Counted from the first letter of the stretch, positions 10,530-22,499 are shown. The stretch is 64,000 nucleotides of DNA from Gnetum montanum (GCA_015680685.1 MNCI01009529.1:186096-250095); one strand, 5' to 3'. Numbers and translations are program-made. Notes: a model not told the origin generated them from the sequence alone.

Positions 10530-12397
10530 TAACAAGCAGGATTAATAAATATTTTTCAGTTTTCTTTCATTTTTCAATTTTTGTTTTTCAGTTTTTCATT
10601 TTTCAAATTTTTGTTTTATCTTTTTATCTTTTCGTGTTTTTGTCTTTTTACGTTTTTGTAAGTAATCTCATCTATGAATAAAATGCTCATGTGGATCATT
10701 GGCTGACGTGTGTTCTATGTTATTAGGTCTCGAGCAATCAATTATTTGGAACAGTGAGCCCATTACACCCACTCATCCACTCTACAAATAAGAGGTCCTA
10801 TTCGAGGGTACAGTGATATTCTTTACATTTTTAAAACTTAAAATTAATATTGTGTTCATTATACCTAGATGAAGAAGGATGGACCAAGAGCAAATGATTA
10901 GGATGTGACATCAAGGGGACTTGTGGATTCTCTTTGGTGACATCTATGGAAGTTATCATGCAACATAGTTGTACTAAGATCCTTGTAGATCTAATGAAAA
11001 ATGGGATTAAGAGTAATCAAAAGGGCACTCAAAAATCAAATGTTGTTCTAGGGGGTTCCACTGGAAAGACATGCACCCATGCCTGAAGGTTGGTGGTTTC
11101 TCTAGATTCAGTATTCAAAAAGAGAGAAGAAACCGAAAAGAAAAGAAAACAAAAGTTCCACAATACAAAAATCACTCCTCCCTTGAACTAAACGCCAAGT
11201 GATCGTATGCCTTGTTGTTATGGTATTTTCATAGTCATTCATTATGGGATGAAAAAATGCGATGTCGCTGATTAGAGGAATGGACTTGGTCCTGATCTTG
11301 GAACAATAGGTTAATGACATATTAATCATGCTTTACACATAGGATTCACTGTGCTCTGGGTCAGTTACCTCATATCCCAATCTCTACAAGCCCCTTTTAT
11401 AGTTCGTCTCATCTCATTGTTCATGTAATTGTGGCTTGTGTCCCGTGTAGCATAGAATTTTCATCTCATTTCGATGATAATTACATGTGTGTGTTTTGTG
11501 GAGTTAGTGCAGATTACATTTAACCCTTCTAGTGCCCACAGACACTTTAAGTGTGATTACACAAGGGCATTATAGGTTGAAACCTGCTCTGGGAGGACCC
11601 ACTTGTGTAATTTTTTGTGATCTTCATTTATGACACAGCTCACACACACCATTTCTTACCCTTAGCATATTGCCAACAATTTTCTTTCCCTTATTACTAT
11701 CACATAGCCTTTTTCTTCCATCCGAGGTCCTTACTAATAAATTTCGCCCCATCATAATTTTCGTGCCTTCAGAACCAGTTGAATTACCCTAGAATCCTAT
11801 AACAATCATCTAGATGTCCTTAGCTTACATTGTTTAATTTCAAAAGAAATATTAAAAATTTGGTACATTCTCTAAGTGCCCTAACTTTGATGAAAATATA
11901 TATTCATGACCCCCCCTGTGCTAATCACCATCTTTTGAAACTGTTCAAACAAGGGAAGTTTTTCAAATTCATCTCTACAACTCGTGATTGTGCATCCCGT
12001 GCTTTCATATCCATAACTTGCTTGCTGGTTCTCCGATTTTCATTCCGTTTGAACCTACTTGACCCCGAAGTGTTTAGCTTAGTTGTGGGGGAGGGGCACA
12101 TGTCAAATACCGCATAAATTTTTTGAAATTCATCATTTCTCAAAGGACATATTTAATGGTAATTAGTTATAATATTAAGAATAAAATGTGTCAAAAATGA
12201 TTTCATCCCCTTAGCTATACCAAAAAATTAAATTTGGAAACCACCTAAGCAAAGAGGACTCAACCTTATAATCTTTCAGGGACATGTTCTTCCAATAATT
12301 ATCACACAGAAATAAAGTAAATCTATTAAGGCAAGCAGTAAGGTATAACCTAACTTTGGTAACAACCTTACTAACGATTGGTCCTGTGTGATTGCAG
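10530..12397 (+). other. Spacer between gag and ORF3 in element C
   Basis: About 1.87 kb of noncoding DNA in the position of pol, collinear with the H spacer (44058-45978). It begins with a T-rich tract. From the 'gaggacccacttg' landmark (about 11594) rightward it also aligns with the pol-ORF3 intergenic regions of D and F. An AT-rich TATA-like stretch is at 11892-11904, and the conserved leader motif is at 12005-12060. The palindrome cluster present at this point in H is missing here. No pol remnant is visible. Confidence 0.7.
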
Positions 12398-13131
12398 ATG
12401 GCCCCGAAACGCAAATAACAGGAAGGTCCTACTCAAGGTGTGATCAAACAACCTAGGAGAGGTGAAGGACAAGTTCCTACCGAACAACATGCAGAGCAGG
12501 AGGAACAATCATTTATCATCCATCAAGAATACCTTGCTACTATACAATCAAGGCAAGCAAAAGGAGGAGCTACTGCAGCATTTGAACAGGGACGATCTCT
12601 CATGCTGACCTAGGATTGTGTTCAGACCATCCATGAAAGGTCCATATTCACTATAGTGATCATGGAATTAAACTTTGGACCTTTTGCAAAATTTGCTCTA
12701 GATGCCGTTAGGGATCACCTCAAAGGATCCCCATTATGGCCTACCCTCTCTGAAAGCGATCCCTGGTACTTAGGGGAAATCTACCAATTTTGGCACAATA
12801 AAGAAGAAGGAACCATGGTTAACAATTTTGGTGTGACTGTTGACTTCTCTATTCAAGCCATTTTGGAAGTATTAAACCTTCCAAATACAAGGCCAAAAGT
12901 TGACTTAATAAACTGTTGATAGAGAATAAAAGGGTGGCGAAAGAAAAATAGAAGGCTGACTGGGATGCCTCTATGGCACAAGCACAAACTTACGTGCATG
13001 CCAAGGCACTCAAGGCCTTACAAAAGGAGAAACTCCAGGACATACTTTGACGCCATCAAATTCTAAGACCTAGAGCACAAGAAAAGGGAAAGACACTAAT
13101 GGAGGAGCCACCGCTACCAGGAACTACATGA
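12398..13131 (+). pseudogene. ORF3 of element C, internally deleted
   Basis: It starts at ATG 12398 (MAPKRK-type basic start) and ends at the EPPLPGTT-stop shared with H. The N-terminal domain (about 12640-12900) includes the 'SPLWPTLSES' and 'FSIQAILEVLNLPN' blocks that align with ORF3 of H and D. Compared with H, about 840 bp encoding most of the coiled coil are gone, with the join at about 13026-13032 in a short 'ggagaaa' repeat. A smaller deletion lies at about 12898-12905. Several stops remain. The function is unknown; the domain resembles the plant transposon-associated proteins found with Athila elements. Confidence 0.7.
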
Positions 13132-13287
13132 GTTCCACCATTTTGTAATCATAGGATTTTCTTCTGTGTTGTGTCTTTATTTTTTTTTCATCCCACACTG
13201 CGGCATCATCCCATTTCTTTTTCCATCCAATAATCCCATACCTATCCACTATGTAATCACTGAAACTCAAGGACGAGTTTTTATTCA

Positions 13288-13299
13288 GTCATTGGGGTA
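13288..13299 (+). promoter_or_regulatory. Polypurine tract of element C
   Basis: The sequence 'gtcattggggta' abuts the TGATGAG start of the LTR at 13300. Its family counterpart elsewhere is 'catgggggta'. Confidence 0.7.
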
Positions 13300-13384
13300 T
13301 GATGAGACACGATATCGCATCTGCCACAATATCGCATGGGTCACGATATCACGTATGCGATATCACGTACGCAATATCACATCA
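13300..13384 (+). repeat. 3' LTR of element C, first 85 bp only
   Basis: It starts TGATGAG and contains several GATATC-type palindromes. It stops where minus-strand LTR sequence of element D begins. The TATA box and the rest of the LTR are missing. Confidence 0.8.
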
Positions 13385-13485
13385 TGTAGCTAGTAGGCAC
13401 ATATTTATAGGTGATAGATAAATACTATGTCGATGGGGACATCAATGAGGCCTAGTCGATGTAACCAACTAACAATCACTCATCA
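13385..13485 (-). repeat. 3' LTR of element D, first about 100 bp only
   Basis: Read on the minus strand it starts TGATGAG directly after the PPT (tacccccatg on the plus strand, 13486-13495). It matches the U3 start and TATA region (13408-13415) of D's other LTR at 24822-25781. It ends abruptly at the join with element C's LTR. Confidence 0.8.
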
Positions 13486-13731
13486 TACCCCCATGACTAA
13501 ATGAAAAATCATCCTCAAGTTCTTTTACAAAATTGGAAAGGTATGGGATTATTGGCTAACTTTTCTTCAACAAAACAAACTGACTGACTTGACAAAAAAT
13601 GGAGTGCCTAGGTGTACAGATCAACACATTACAGAAATGGTGGTGTTAGAACACAAAATTGAATACCATGACATGACTCTTCAAAAATTGGATAACACAT
13701 TCCTTGATGGTGTAAAGCTTGTTGGGGAACA

Positions 13732-16572
13732 TCAAATACTCCCAAGAGGTGGTGGTTCGTGAGGCTCTGAGGAACCTTCACCAACTTCACACACTAGTGG
13801 TGGTTGAGGTGGCTATGGTTGTCCTACTACTGTAGTAACTTTAGGTGGAAGGTGAAAAGCATCCAGTAGTGATTTCATTTTTTCCTCCTTACTCCTAGGA
13901 TCATGCACTATCCATGTAGCTTCCCTAATGTGGGTTGGAATGGGCACATCCTAAGGACATAGGATCACTAGAAATAACTTCTTAGCATTGACAAACTAGG
14001 CAGTGAACTATTTATGTTCAATGTTGAATGCCTTGACTATGTTTTTTAGTTCTTGGTAGTCATTCATCTATCTGGCTAGGTTCTTAAGGATAGATCATTG
14101 ATCTCTAAGTCCTCCTATGAGGACTTTGAGTTTAGCATTAGTAGTCTCAAGCTTCTACTTAATGTCTTTATGGTGTATGAACTCAGCCTCGTATAGTAGA
14201 TATGAGCTACCCACTTGTTTCTCCAATTCTGACCATGGTCATCTAGCTATCAACATTGCCAAGTTTGCCTAATAGAGATTGCCCAACTCCATATACTCTA
14301 TCATTTCTTCAATTTGCAATTCCTTCAAGTAGATCTCCACTTTTTTGTAGGCATCAATCCCATTAAGGATGGACTGCCACATCTCTCTTCCTTGCTAGAG
14401 TTGCTAAAGGGCTTTATTCATTTTTTCCTTTTCCATTTGGATTTGTTTTTCATTAATTTCCTTTTGCAAGCCAACCTAGTCCCTGTAGTGATTCTTTACT
14501 TTTTCAAATTTGAGTGCTTCGTTCTTCCAAGCAGTGATTTCGATGGCAGACTTTTATCACAAGTTGTGTACCTCCTCCATTCACAAATTGCGGTTCTCCA
14601 TGGCCAATTTTCTTAGTTCAATGTTGACTTTGGCAAGCTAATCTTTTTGTTGATGAATGAATTCTTGCATTTGATCTATCTGAGCATCAACATTTCATAG
14701 GTGATGATTTTGCGCAGTCAATGCTTCATTCTCTTGACACATCTAATTCAAGTCCTTTTTGATTGAGTGTGTTTTAATTTTTGCCATGGACTGTTTGAAG
14801 ATGGTTGTTATTGCTTCCTTCTCAGCCTTTTGAAATCATTCTTCAAGCTATTTGATAGCTTCATCTCTTTTCACTATTGGGCTAAGAATTACTTATTTTG
14901 CAAATCAGGCACAAAGTTTGACAACCTCCATGGCTAAGCATTGATTTTTCTCTTGGGTAGTTTCTAGTTGCCCTTCTAGAATCATGCATCTGCCCCTTGC
15001 ATTTAGTAGTTACAACTAGGTTGTGGTGATGTTCTCTAGGAGATCAAAGATGTATAGAGTTGTTTGCTTGGTTACTACCAATCATTCTAGCAATTGTTTG
15101 TGTTGAGCTCCATTTAATTTTTCACTAACTGTGCCTACCAATGTCTGCATGTCTTGAAGTGTAGATATGTCTGGTACAAATGCCATGGATGCATTTAATT
15201 CTTCTACTACATGGTCAGCTACCACTTATTCTATTGTCTCTTGCCCTTGGTGCTACATCACCAAGACAATTATATCTTCACCTTTCTCCAACCGAACTAA
15301 GAAAGTGGAAACATTCCTAGATATTTTTAGGAATAAATAATATGTTACTAGTGACAATGGGATCCAACCTCAAAGCTATCTATGTTCTTTGGGTAGAGAA
15401 AATGAAACCACCCCTCTCCATCTAGCTAATTGTTCAGGCCACCTGATCAAGGTGACTCATTGCTAGCCAATACACAAATGGATTTGCCCCACTCATTCTT
15501 GCTTGTTGCCCTTGTTCACTCAAGAGCTATTCTCAAATTTGACACAAACACTCAAGGACTACGTGGGCCTATGATGTTCTCTCCTGAGTGGATGGTGGTG
15601 GTGGCAGCTTCTCTTCTTGGGTGGTTGTTGGCATCTTATCCTTCATGATTTCTACCCATGAAGCCAAGGGAGCATGCTTGAGAGTATCATCAGAATAGTG
15701 AACAATGCTTATCCTTTTGCAAGGTTTTTAGATGAGGCACAAAAAGGGCAGGGTCTTCCTTCCACATTCATTCTCCTTGAAGTGCTTCTCGATCTCCAAA
15801 TAAATCAATTGTGGAAGGTTAATGGGAAATTTATTGCTTAGAGCGGTGCATGCTCAGGTGAATAAATTAATCACCTTGCTTGGCCTCACTACTGTATTGA
15901 GGTGATAGGCCATAATCTTGAAATAAATCCACTCTACTAGTGTGAGCACACCATACACCTTATGGTCCACCCTATAGTATTGTTGGGTCCATTCCCTTTT
16001 GGCCTTAGGATTGCCTTTTGCTAATATCTTTGCCAACTATGTTCCAATGTCTAGCAATCCTAATGCCTATGCAATAGCTTCCACTGAGTAGGACACTTGA
16101 ATGTCCTTGATTTTGATAATGGACCTTGGCCTTTGGCTACTCCAAAAGAAATAGGTCTCTTCCATGTACCATTTCCCAGTGGACGCAATGACCGACCACA
16201 TGGGAGAGGCTTGCAATTGTGTCTTAACATCCTCTAGAGCTTTCTCCAAAAATGGCCCAAAGTTTATTTCTTAAAGAACTGATCTTTGGATTTCTCGATA
16301 CTTGATGATGTCTAGGTAGCCTTGAGCTAGAGTGACCTCAAGCCTTGGCATAGGTCTAGGTGCTTCTCCTTGTTGGGATTGTTCAGTAGGAACTTCTTCC
16401 TTTGGAATTTGTTGAATAGATTCCACTTCGAGGTCCTCTAGAAGAGGTCTCATTGCATGGGTTTCCTCTGGTAGTTCTTGGCCTTGTTCCTATTGGCCCC
16501 TTCCAACTCTAGGTTGTTTTCCCATGGTTGTGAGGGTTCTCCTTCCTACAGATGCTTTTGTTTGGGTGCCAT
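13732..16572 (-). pseudogene. ORF3 of element D: transposon-protein-like domain plus coiled coil
   Basis: The start is ATG at 16572 (MAPK-type) and the stop at 13732-13734 follows an EPPPLGS tail shared with F and H. Domain part 1 (about 16070-16300) has a W-Y-M-E-E-T-Y block. Part 2 (about 15760-16040) has 'VLTLVEWIYFKIMAYHL' and 'FPINLPQLIYLEIEKHF'. This spacing of W, F/Y and 'LS.KFPIN...IYLEI' resembles plant transposon-protein (PF20167-like) or ATHILA ORF1 domains; that is recognition from memory. The rest (about 13800-15700) is rich in Leu, Glu, Lys and Gln with heptad-like spacing, suggesting a long coiled coil. The full length is about 940 codons, broken by many stops and shifts. The position downstream of integrase is that of env-like genes. 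Its role is unknown. Confidence 0.7.
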
Positions 16573-18619
16573 TTATAATCACAAAAAGTTCATGGATTAG
16601 CAATCATTGTGTAACCTTAAAATAATTAAAATACCTTAATTCTTAAGGATAGCTACACTTGGCTAAGCTATGATTATTGTTGATTTAACAAACCTAATTA
16701 TTATTTATTTTATGTGTTATGATGAATAATTCATCCCAGAGGTTGTTGCAAGTGTTAACTATTGAAAGAGTTAATATTTTTATGTTGTTAAGGTTACTAA
16801 CCCTTGGGGGGAGTTAGAAAAAGTCTCAAAATTTTCATTGGAAATCTTAAGGTTTGCAACCACCACGACAAATATCTTACCTCTGGTAAGTGCAGGATCT
16901 AAAAATGGAGTGATTTGGACATACGGTTTGAAAGTTATGGTCTCTAGAAGGTTTTGGGCTCTAAAAAATTGCAAAAATTCCCTATGTTATGAGCAAATTG
17001 AAAAAAAAATTCCAAAGTGTCCAATGGTATATATAGTAAGTTTGTACTATGTCGAAAGGCCTCATTAATGTGGTCACCTACATCAACAAGGCCTCGTTGA
17101 TGTGGATGTTGACCACCATTGACTTTTGTCAAACTTCCAAAATACAAGGAATTTTTCAATGAAATTGGGGTCAAATGAAAGCTTAGAAGACCAACAATAA
17201 TATGAAATCATGAGAAGATGGTATTGAAGTTCATAAATTTGAGAAAATGGAGAAAATTAATTTAATGGATGAATGCAATGAAAGATTAAGGAGTACTGAG
17301 TAGTTTATGCAATAGAAAATATGAAATATAGGATTGTAGTGATGTTAAAGGTAAGAAAACTTAAATAACCAAGCCAAGAGCTATGCAAGTGGGTCCTCCC
17401 CATAGTAGGCTCATGCCCTTTTTACCCTTCCATAACCTCAACTAAAGAGTCTATGGGCCCCATAGTCGATTTAATAATCATGACAAGTTAAGGACCAATC
17501 CAAAAGAATCACTCAAGAATACCAACACATCAGACTAAGACATAGAGCATAACATAGAAACCAATAGTGAGGTGAGTTATGACAACATATATGGATGATA
17601 GAGAAGGTGGAATGGAGTTTCAAATTGAGGTCATAAGAAGTCCCTTGTGGAATTTTTTGTTAAAATGACCTGAGAAGTTCCATCCTCAGTCTAGAACAAA
17701 ACCATTTTCTTTCAATGACTTTTCATCACCACTCTAAGACTGATCCACCCACTCTTAATACATTCACAAAACAACCACTATTCCAAAAAGAGAAGAAAGG
17801 AGAAGTAGGAAGTGAAAGAGAGAGGGCCTTATTTAGAGGGGACTGTCAAGCATAGGTGCATGTTGTTCAAGTTCCATAACTAGTGCTTGTAGCCCTTTTA
17901 TTTTTCCAAAGCATGTGCTTTAAATTTCCATTTTTTTTCTTTGTTTTTTTATTTTTTTTAAATGATTGGAACCACACCATGCAACAACGTTATTTGTCTT
18001 CCTATCATTGCATGATATGAAATAGTAAGAAGTCTGTGAGAAACACTCAAGCACTCAAGCAAGAAGAAGAGTACAAAGAGTATTGAGTCCCCTTGAATTC
18101 ATACCCTATAAAAACCTTTGAATCCTTCCTAATTCTAAAACTACAAACATTACTAATCGGTTAAAAGTTTCGTTAATGAAAAGGGACCTCAAATTCCCAA
18201 AACAAGGAAAACCATAGAGTTCATTGGATGGGTGGATGACATGGACTCACTACCTGTTTCATGAAAAATAAACCATGTCAAAGTCATCAAACATCAAAAT
18301 TCAAAAATAGAAACCAGACATCAATAATCACACATTAAGCACAAACCATCATTATTAAACAGCAATAGTGGCACTATGTCCTATGACAATAAAGTGAATT
18401 TATTAGCAAAAATGAAAAAAATGAGCAAATATCACACTTGAACAAAAGAAAGCAAAATAAAGTAAAATATATAAGAAAGTGTAAAACAATCAAGAAATTT
18501 TAAAGGTACTAAAGATGGTGTAAAATTAGAAAAATTTGAAAATAAAAAATGTGAAAAATAAAAAGGTAGAAAACCTGAGGGGCCATGGTAATGGTCAGTA
18601 TAGATGGCCATCTCCCACA
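16573..18619 (-). other. Noncoding spacer between integrase and ORF3 in D
   Basis: About 2 kb without a credible ORF. On the minus strand it carries, in order, a purine/pyrimidine-rich stretch, the 'gaggacccacttg' landmark (about 17387-17399), the palindrome cluster, a TATA box, the leader motif (about 16900-16946) and the ORF3 start. The same order is found in F and H. Confidence 0.65.
17026..17114 (-). promoter_or_regulatory. Putative internal promoter upstream of ORF3 (D)
   Basis: On the minus strand, 17114-17047 contains repeats built on 'acatcaacgaggcc' and 'aatgaggcctttcgac'. These are followed at 17037-17026 by 'actatatatacc'. The repeats are of the same class as those in D's own LTR U3 (about 25640-25775: TCGATG, AGGCCT, GTCGAC). 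The TATA box lies about 455 bp before the ORF3 ATG. The sequence is seen directly; promoter function is inferred. Confidence 0.5.
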
Positions 18620-19720
18620 CAACTGAGTTGGAGGGAGGAGATCTAGAAAATAGAATGTGGTTATCCATTTTTTGAGGTGATATTGACACTAGCCTATCTT
18701 AGTTCTAGGAAAGGCTTCACTTGTTGGATATTGATCAACTGCTTTTTATTTGGGTGGTCAGGTTTGTATATTATCATGACCCTAGAGGGAAAGATTTGAT
18801 TAATGACATAAGGTTCCTCCCACAATGTCTGGAATTTTATCTTTTTGGGTACATGTGTGGGGTTCTAGTAAAGAACCTTATCCCCTGGTTGAGGTTTTAC
18901 TTTCTTGATTCTAAGGTCATGACATTGCTTGTTGAATGCCTTGTTCACCTAATTCAAGGATAGGGCCACTAAGAAATTTTCATCTATCATGTTTAGATTG
19001 ATCAATCTTTCCTTCTGTGCTAAACTTAGCTCAAGGTTTAGATCATAGGCCATTGAGAGTGTATGGAGCTTGGATTGAATTGAGAGCATTGGAAGTTTCC
19101 CATAGATTAACTCATAGGAAGAATAGCCAATAGGAAGTTTCCAAGTTGAACAATAAGCCTAGAGAACATCATTAATTTTTGTACTCTCGTCCTTCCTATA
19201 TTTCCTAATGGTTCACATTATTATTTTTGTAATCTCCCGGTTGGTTACCTCTGCTTGACTGTTGGTTTGGGGGTGATAAGATGTTGTTACTTTATGTTCT
19301 ACCCCCAAGTATTACATTAATTTTCTAAATGTGGCACTTGTGAAATGAGTTCCATTATTAGAAATTAGTTCACATGGCATCCCAAACCTATTCACAATAT
19401 TTTGTTGTGTAAATTTGACAATAGTGCATAATGTACAATCAGTAACGACTACCACTTCTACCCATTTTGTGCAATAGTTAATTGCTACTATAATATACAC
19501 TTTTCCATTAAACATGGATGTGATGGGATCCATGAAGTTGATGCCCCATATGTCGAAAGGCTCCAATGGTTCAATCCACTATCAAGGACCTTCCATACAA
19601 GCGGTCATCCCCTTATCACATTGACAACATTCACAAGACTTGATGAATTGGTGGGCATCCCTAAATATTGTAGGCTAATAGGATTCTAACATTAGGATTT
19701 TTATGGCCATGCATCTCCCT
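18620..19720 (-). pseudogene. Integrase of element D, catalytic residues lost
   Basis: Integrase joins element DNA to the chromosome. A clear core block at 19312-19566 has the expected 'FDIWGI.F' and 'GTHF' motifs. However, the first catalytic Asp is Asn (GINFM) and the second is Asn (ISNNGTHF), where element E keeps Asp at both. Zinc-binding Cys residues are recognisable near 19615-19640. The C-terminal region (about 18620-19000) aligns with E's. There are multiple stops. Confidence 0.8.
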
Positions 19721-19979
19721 ACATAGTGGCCTTCGTAACGTCCTTCATGAGCATCTTAGAGAATGCATAGTTGATCTTCATCAAGGACACACCAATGAAT
19801 CAGGCCATCGGCACACACCTTGTAAAGGTATTCATTGATTTCCATGAAGCATTTGACTTGATGAAGAAATTTTTGCTTCTTCCTAAAATCCAACTCTTGT
19901 GGCATCTCTTGAGTGAGAAGATATGTGAGAATGCCACTATACCATATTGCTTTTTTAGATGTTTATTCACTTATTACTT

Positions 19980-21240
19980 TAGTAAAGAGGAGTTTTTCTA
20001 GAAACTGATCAAAGAGCAGGCTCTCCTACTCTTTGTTATCCCATCTTAGGTGAGAAATGTGGTCAGTGACCACATTCTCAATCCCTTTTTGATCTACCTT
20101 AGTAAGATCGAATTGCTACAAGATCACAAGCCACTGTATAACGTGAGGGTTCACCATTGGCTTATTCGTAAGGAAGCGAATTGCATTATGGTTCATATGT
20201 ATAAATACTTTGTAACCTAGCACATGATGTCTAAACTTTTCTAGCATGTATGTCATTAATTATTTTTTTATGATAAAGTAATTCAATTGTGCTCCCATAA
20301 TGCTTCTACTCATGCAATGGATATAATATGGATGTTTCTTATCATCCATCTGGGTGAGCACAACTTCCAAAGCATAGTTAGATGCATTTGTCATGATATG
20401 AAATGGTTTAGACCAATCTGGTGCTTGTAGGATTGGTGTTTCTACAAGTTTCTCCTTTAATTGTTGGAATGTGTGTTCACATTTCTTGGTCCAAATGAAA
20501 GATGCATCTTTCTTTATAAGTTCTGCTAATGGCTTTGCAATCCTAGAGAAATTCTCAAAAAATCATTGGTAGTAACTAGTGTGTCCAAGGAATCCTAGAC
20601 ATCTCTAACGATCTCTAGTTGGTGTGTTATTCCTTGGATGATCCTTATCTTTTTTGGATATACCTCAATCCCTTTTTACAAAATTTGGTGCCCTGGCACA
20701 ATGCCTTCTTGGACCATGAGATGGCTCTTTTGCTAATTGAGCCATAGGTTTGTCTCTACACATCTCTTTAGTACTTGCTCAAAGGTAGCTCCATAGGTGG
20801 AGAAGTCATTCATGAAGACTTCAACACCACTACTAATTTATTATTGAAAGATGCTAAAGACAAAGCATTGAAATGTTGTAGGGGCATTGAACAGACCAAA
20901 TGGCATCTTACAGTATGTAAAAGTCCCCTAGGGACTCGTGAATGTTGTCTTGGACTAATCTTTAGGTGAAATTTAGATTTGGTTATAGCCACTATAACCA
21001 TTCAAAAAGCTATAATAACAATTCCTAGATATGGTGTCTAAAACTTGGTCTACAAATGGCAAAGGAAAGTGATCCTTAAATGTTGACATATTTAACAGCC
21101 TAAAATTCATGCAAACCTGCCATTTGTTGTCTTTCTTTGGTACAGTTACAAGTGGACTAACCCACTCACTATCCATGATTAGATAAATAAACCCCACCTT
21201 GAGGAGTTGCTCTATCTCCTTCTTAATAATTTGTTTCAAT
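19980..21240 (-). pseudogene. Reverse transcriptase and RNase H of element D
   Basis: These domains copy element RNA into DNA and degrade the template. The RT fingers/palm block at 20973-21239 has 'WVSPLVTVPKK', 'FRLLNM' and 'HFPLPFVDQVLD'. The active-site motif near 20807-20818 reads FMND instead of FMDD. RNase H runs about 19980-20410 with 'HPYYIHC.SRSI.GAQLNY'; its first catalytic Asp position is Asn (TNASNYAL), as also in E. The upstream RT linker is disturbed by the inverted repeat at 21247-21546. There are many stops. Confidence 0.8.
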
Positions 21241-21246
21241 TTGTGA

Positions 21247-21546
21247 TTTAGCCATCTTTGTGGCTACCTTCTAGGCTTCATGGTTGGGTTAGTGTAGATG
21301 CGATACTAGCATATCCTTAAATCAATTCCTATTAGCTCTAGATATGACCAAGAAAAGGCTATTGACCATTTATTCACCNATTTCTCCTAGGTGAAAAGAA
21401 AAGTTGTTAAAAGTGGTGAATAAATGGTCAATAGCCTTTTCTTGGTCATATCTAGAGCTAATAGGAATTGATTTAAGGATATGCTAGTATCGCATCTACA
21501 CTAACCCAACCATGAAGCCTAGAAGGTAGCCACAAAGGTGGCTAAA
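21247..21546. repeat. 132-bp inverted repeat flanked by Ns (likely assembly artefact)
   Basis: 21247-21378 and 21415-21546 are reverse complements over 132 bp with one visible mismatch. A single N follows the left arm (21379) and another follows the right arm (21547). The left arm is the expected pol linker sequence by comparison with E; the right arm has no counterpart there. A short contig placed twice or inverted during gap filling explains this best. Confidence 0.75.
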
Positions 21547-21729
21547 NCTTTTGTCCATGCCTTCAACATCTGCACATGTTAGACTCTTAGTTGGATTCAT
21601 GCATTTTGTGCTACTATTTGGATTAGCTATCAGCCACTAGGTGCCCTCTTACTTTGTGGTTGTAGCATATAGACACTTTTAAATGTTAATTTCCAATGCA
21701 CACTGATTGCATGCTTTAATGTATGTACT

Positions 21730-22190
21730 TTACATGTAATTACACCCATTATCACTATACATGATGCATGGAATATGCTGCTTCTTAATTTTTCCTAGCT
21801 CATTTTCCTTGGATATTTCTAGAGATAGGTCCCTTATACCCATTCCAATGTTGACCATGCTTAACCAAGCCCTTTCCATAATGATAGGGAAGTCACTTTT
21901 GCAATTGTTCACCTTGATTACTAGAAAGTCAACAAGATTGGACCACCCACAAATTGTGCTCACAATGTCCTCTACTAGTCCCAAAGGAATAGTAATTGAC
22001 TAATTTGCTAATTCTAAATGGATGTTGCTCTTCTTAAGGGATGGTAGGTTCCAAGACTTGTACATATCATGGGAGATGAGGTTAACTCCAAAATTAGAGT
22101 CAAGAAGAGCCTTACATGGTTGTTGTCCAACAATTTGTAGATAGATGAGTAGACTTCCTAGATCAGATCTTTTTGTAGGACGGTTGCTAG
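21730..22190 (-). pseudogene. Aspartic protease of element D
   Basis: The retroviral-type protease matures Gag-Pol. The flap/active-site region on the minus strand near 22080-22140 reads 'LLDS.FGVNLIS', where E has LLDLSFGVNLIS and Athila elements usually have DLGA. The downstream block at 21730-21984 (GLVEDIV...FPIIM.RAWLS) is the typical protease C-terminal half. Stops are few in this segment. Confidence 0.75.
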
Positions 22191-22499
22191 CCTTAATCTA
22201 GTTAGAAACAACATGAGTTAGCATTATAGTGTGGATCCTAGGTGGCACTTGGTTTGAAGGGCACTTGAAGGTATTTGATGTAGAGGATGAGGGTGCTAGA
22301 GATGTAGGGCAATCAACTGGAGTAGGTTGTGAGGGCTACTGGGCTAGAAGAAAGGTCATTTAATTAATCAATTATCTAGACCACTTGGTTGAAAATAACT
22401 TGTGAGTGTACAACCCTTGTAGCATTTCATTGTTGTGGCTATGGAGAAATCTCACCCTACATAGATGGAGTATGAGGTAACTGAGTTGAAGGTGGAGGT

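Larger units (their letters stand above)
7562..13384 (+). mobile_element. Element C: non-autonomous LTR-gag-ORF3-LTR copy
   Basis: The order on the plus strand is 5' LTR (7562-8404), PBS, gag (8546-10529), a noncoding spacer (10530-12397), ORF3 (12398-13131), PPT and the first 85 bp of a 3' LTR. There is no protease, reverse transcriptase, RNase H or integrase, and the spacer shows no relic of them. The same order and lengths recur in element H (41093-48600), so the missing pol is a family property and not a private deletion. ORF3 here has a further internal deletion relative to H. All frames carry multiple stops, so this copy is inactive. Confidence 0.85.

Noticed and set aside
12385-12400. 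3' splice site directly before ORF3 in C ('gtgattgcag|atg')
   Set aside because: H and D do not keep the AG at this place, so a conserved acceptor is not supported, although spliced ORF3 expression remains possible.
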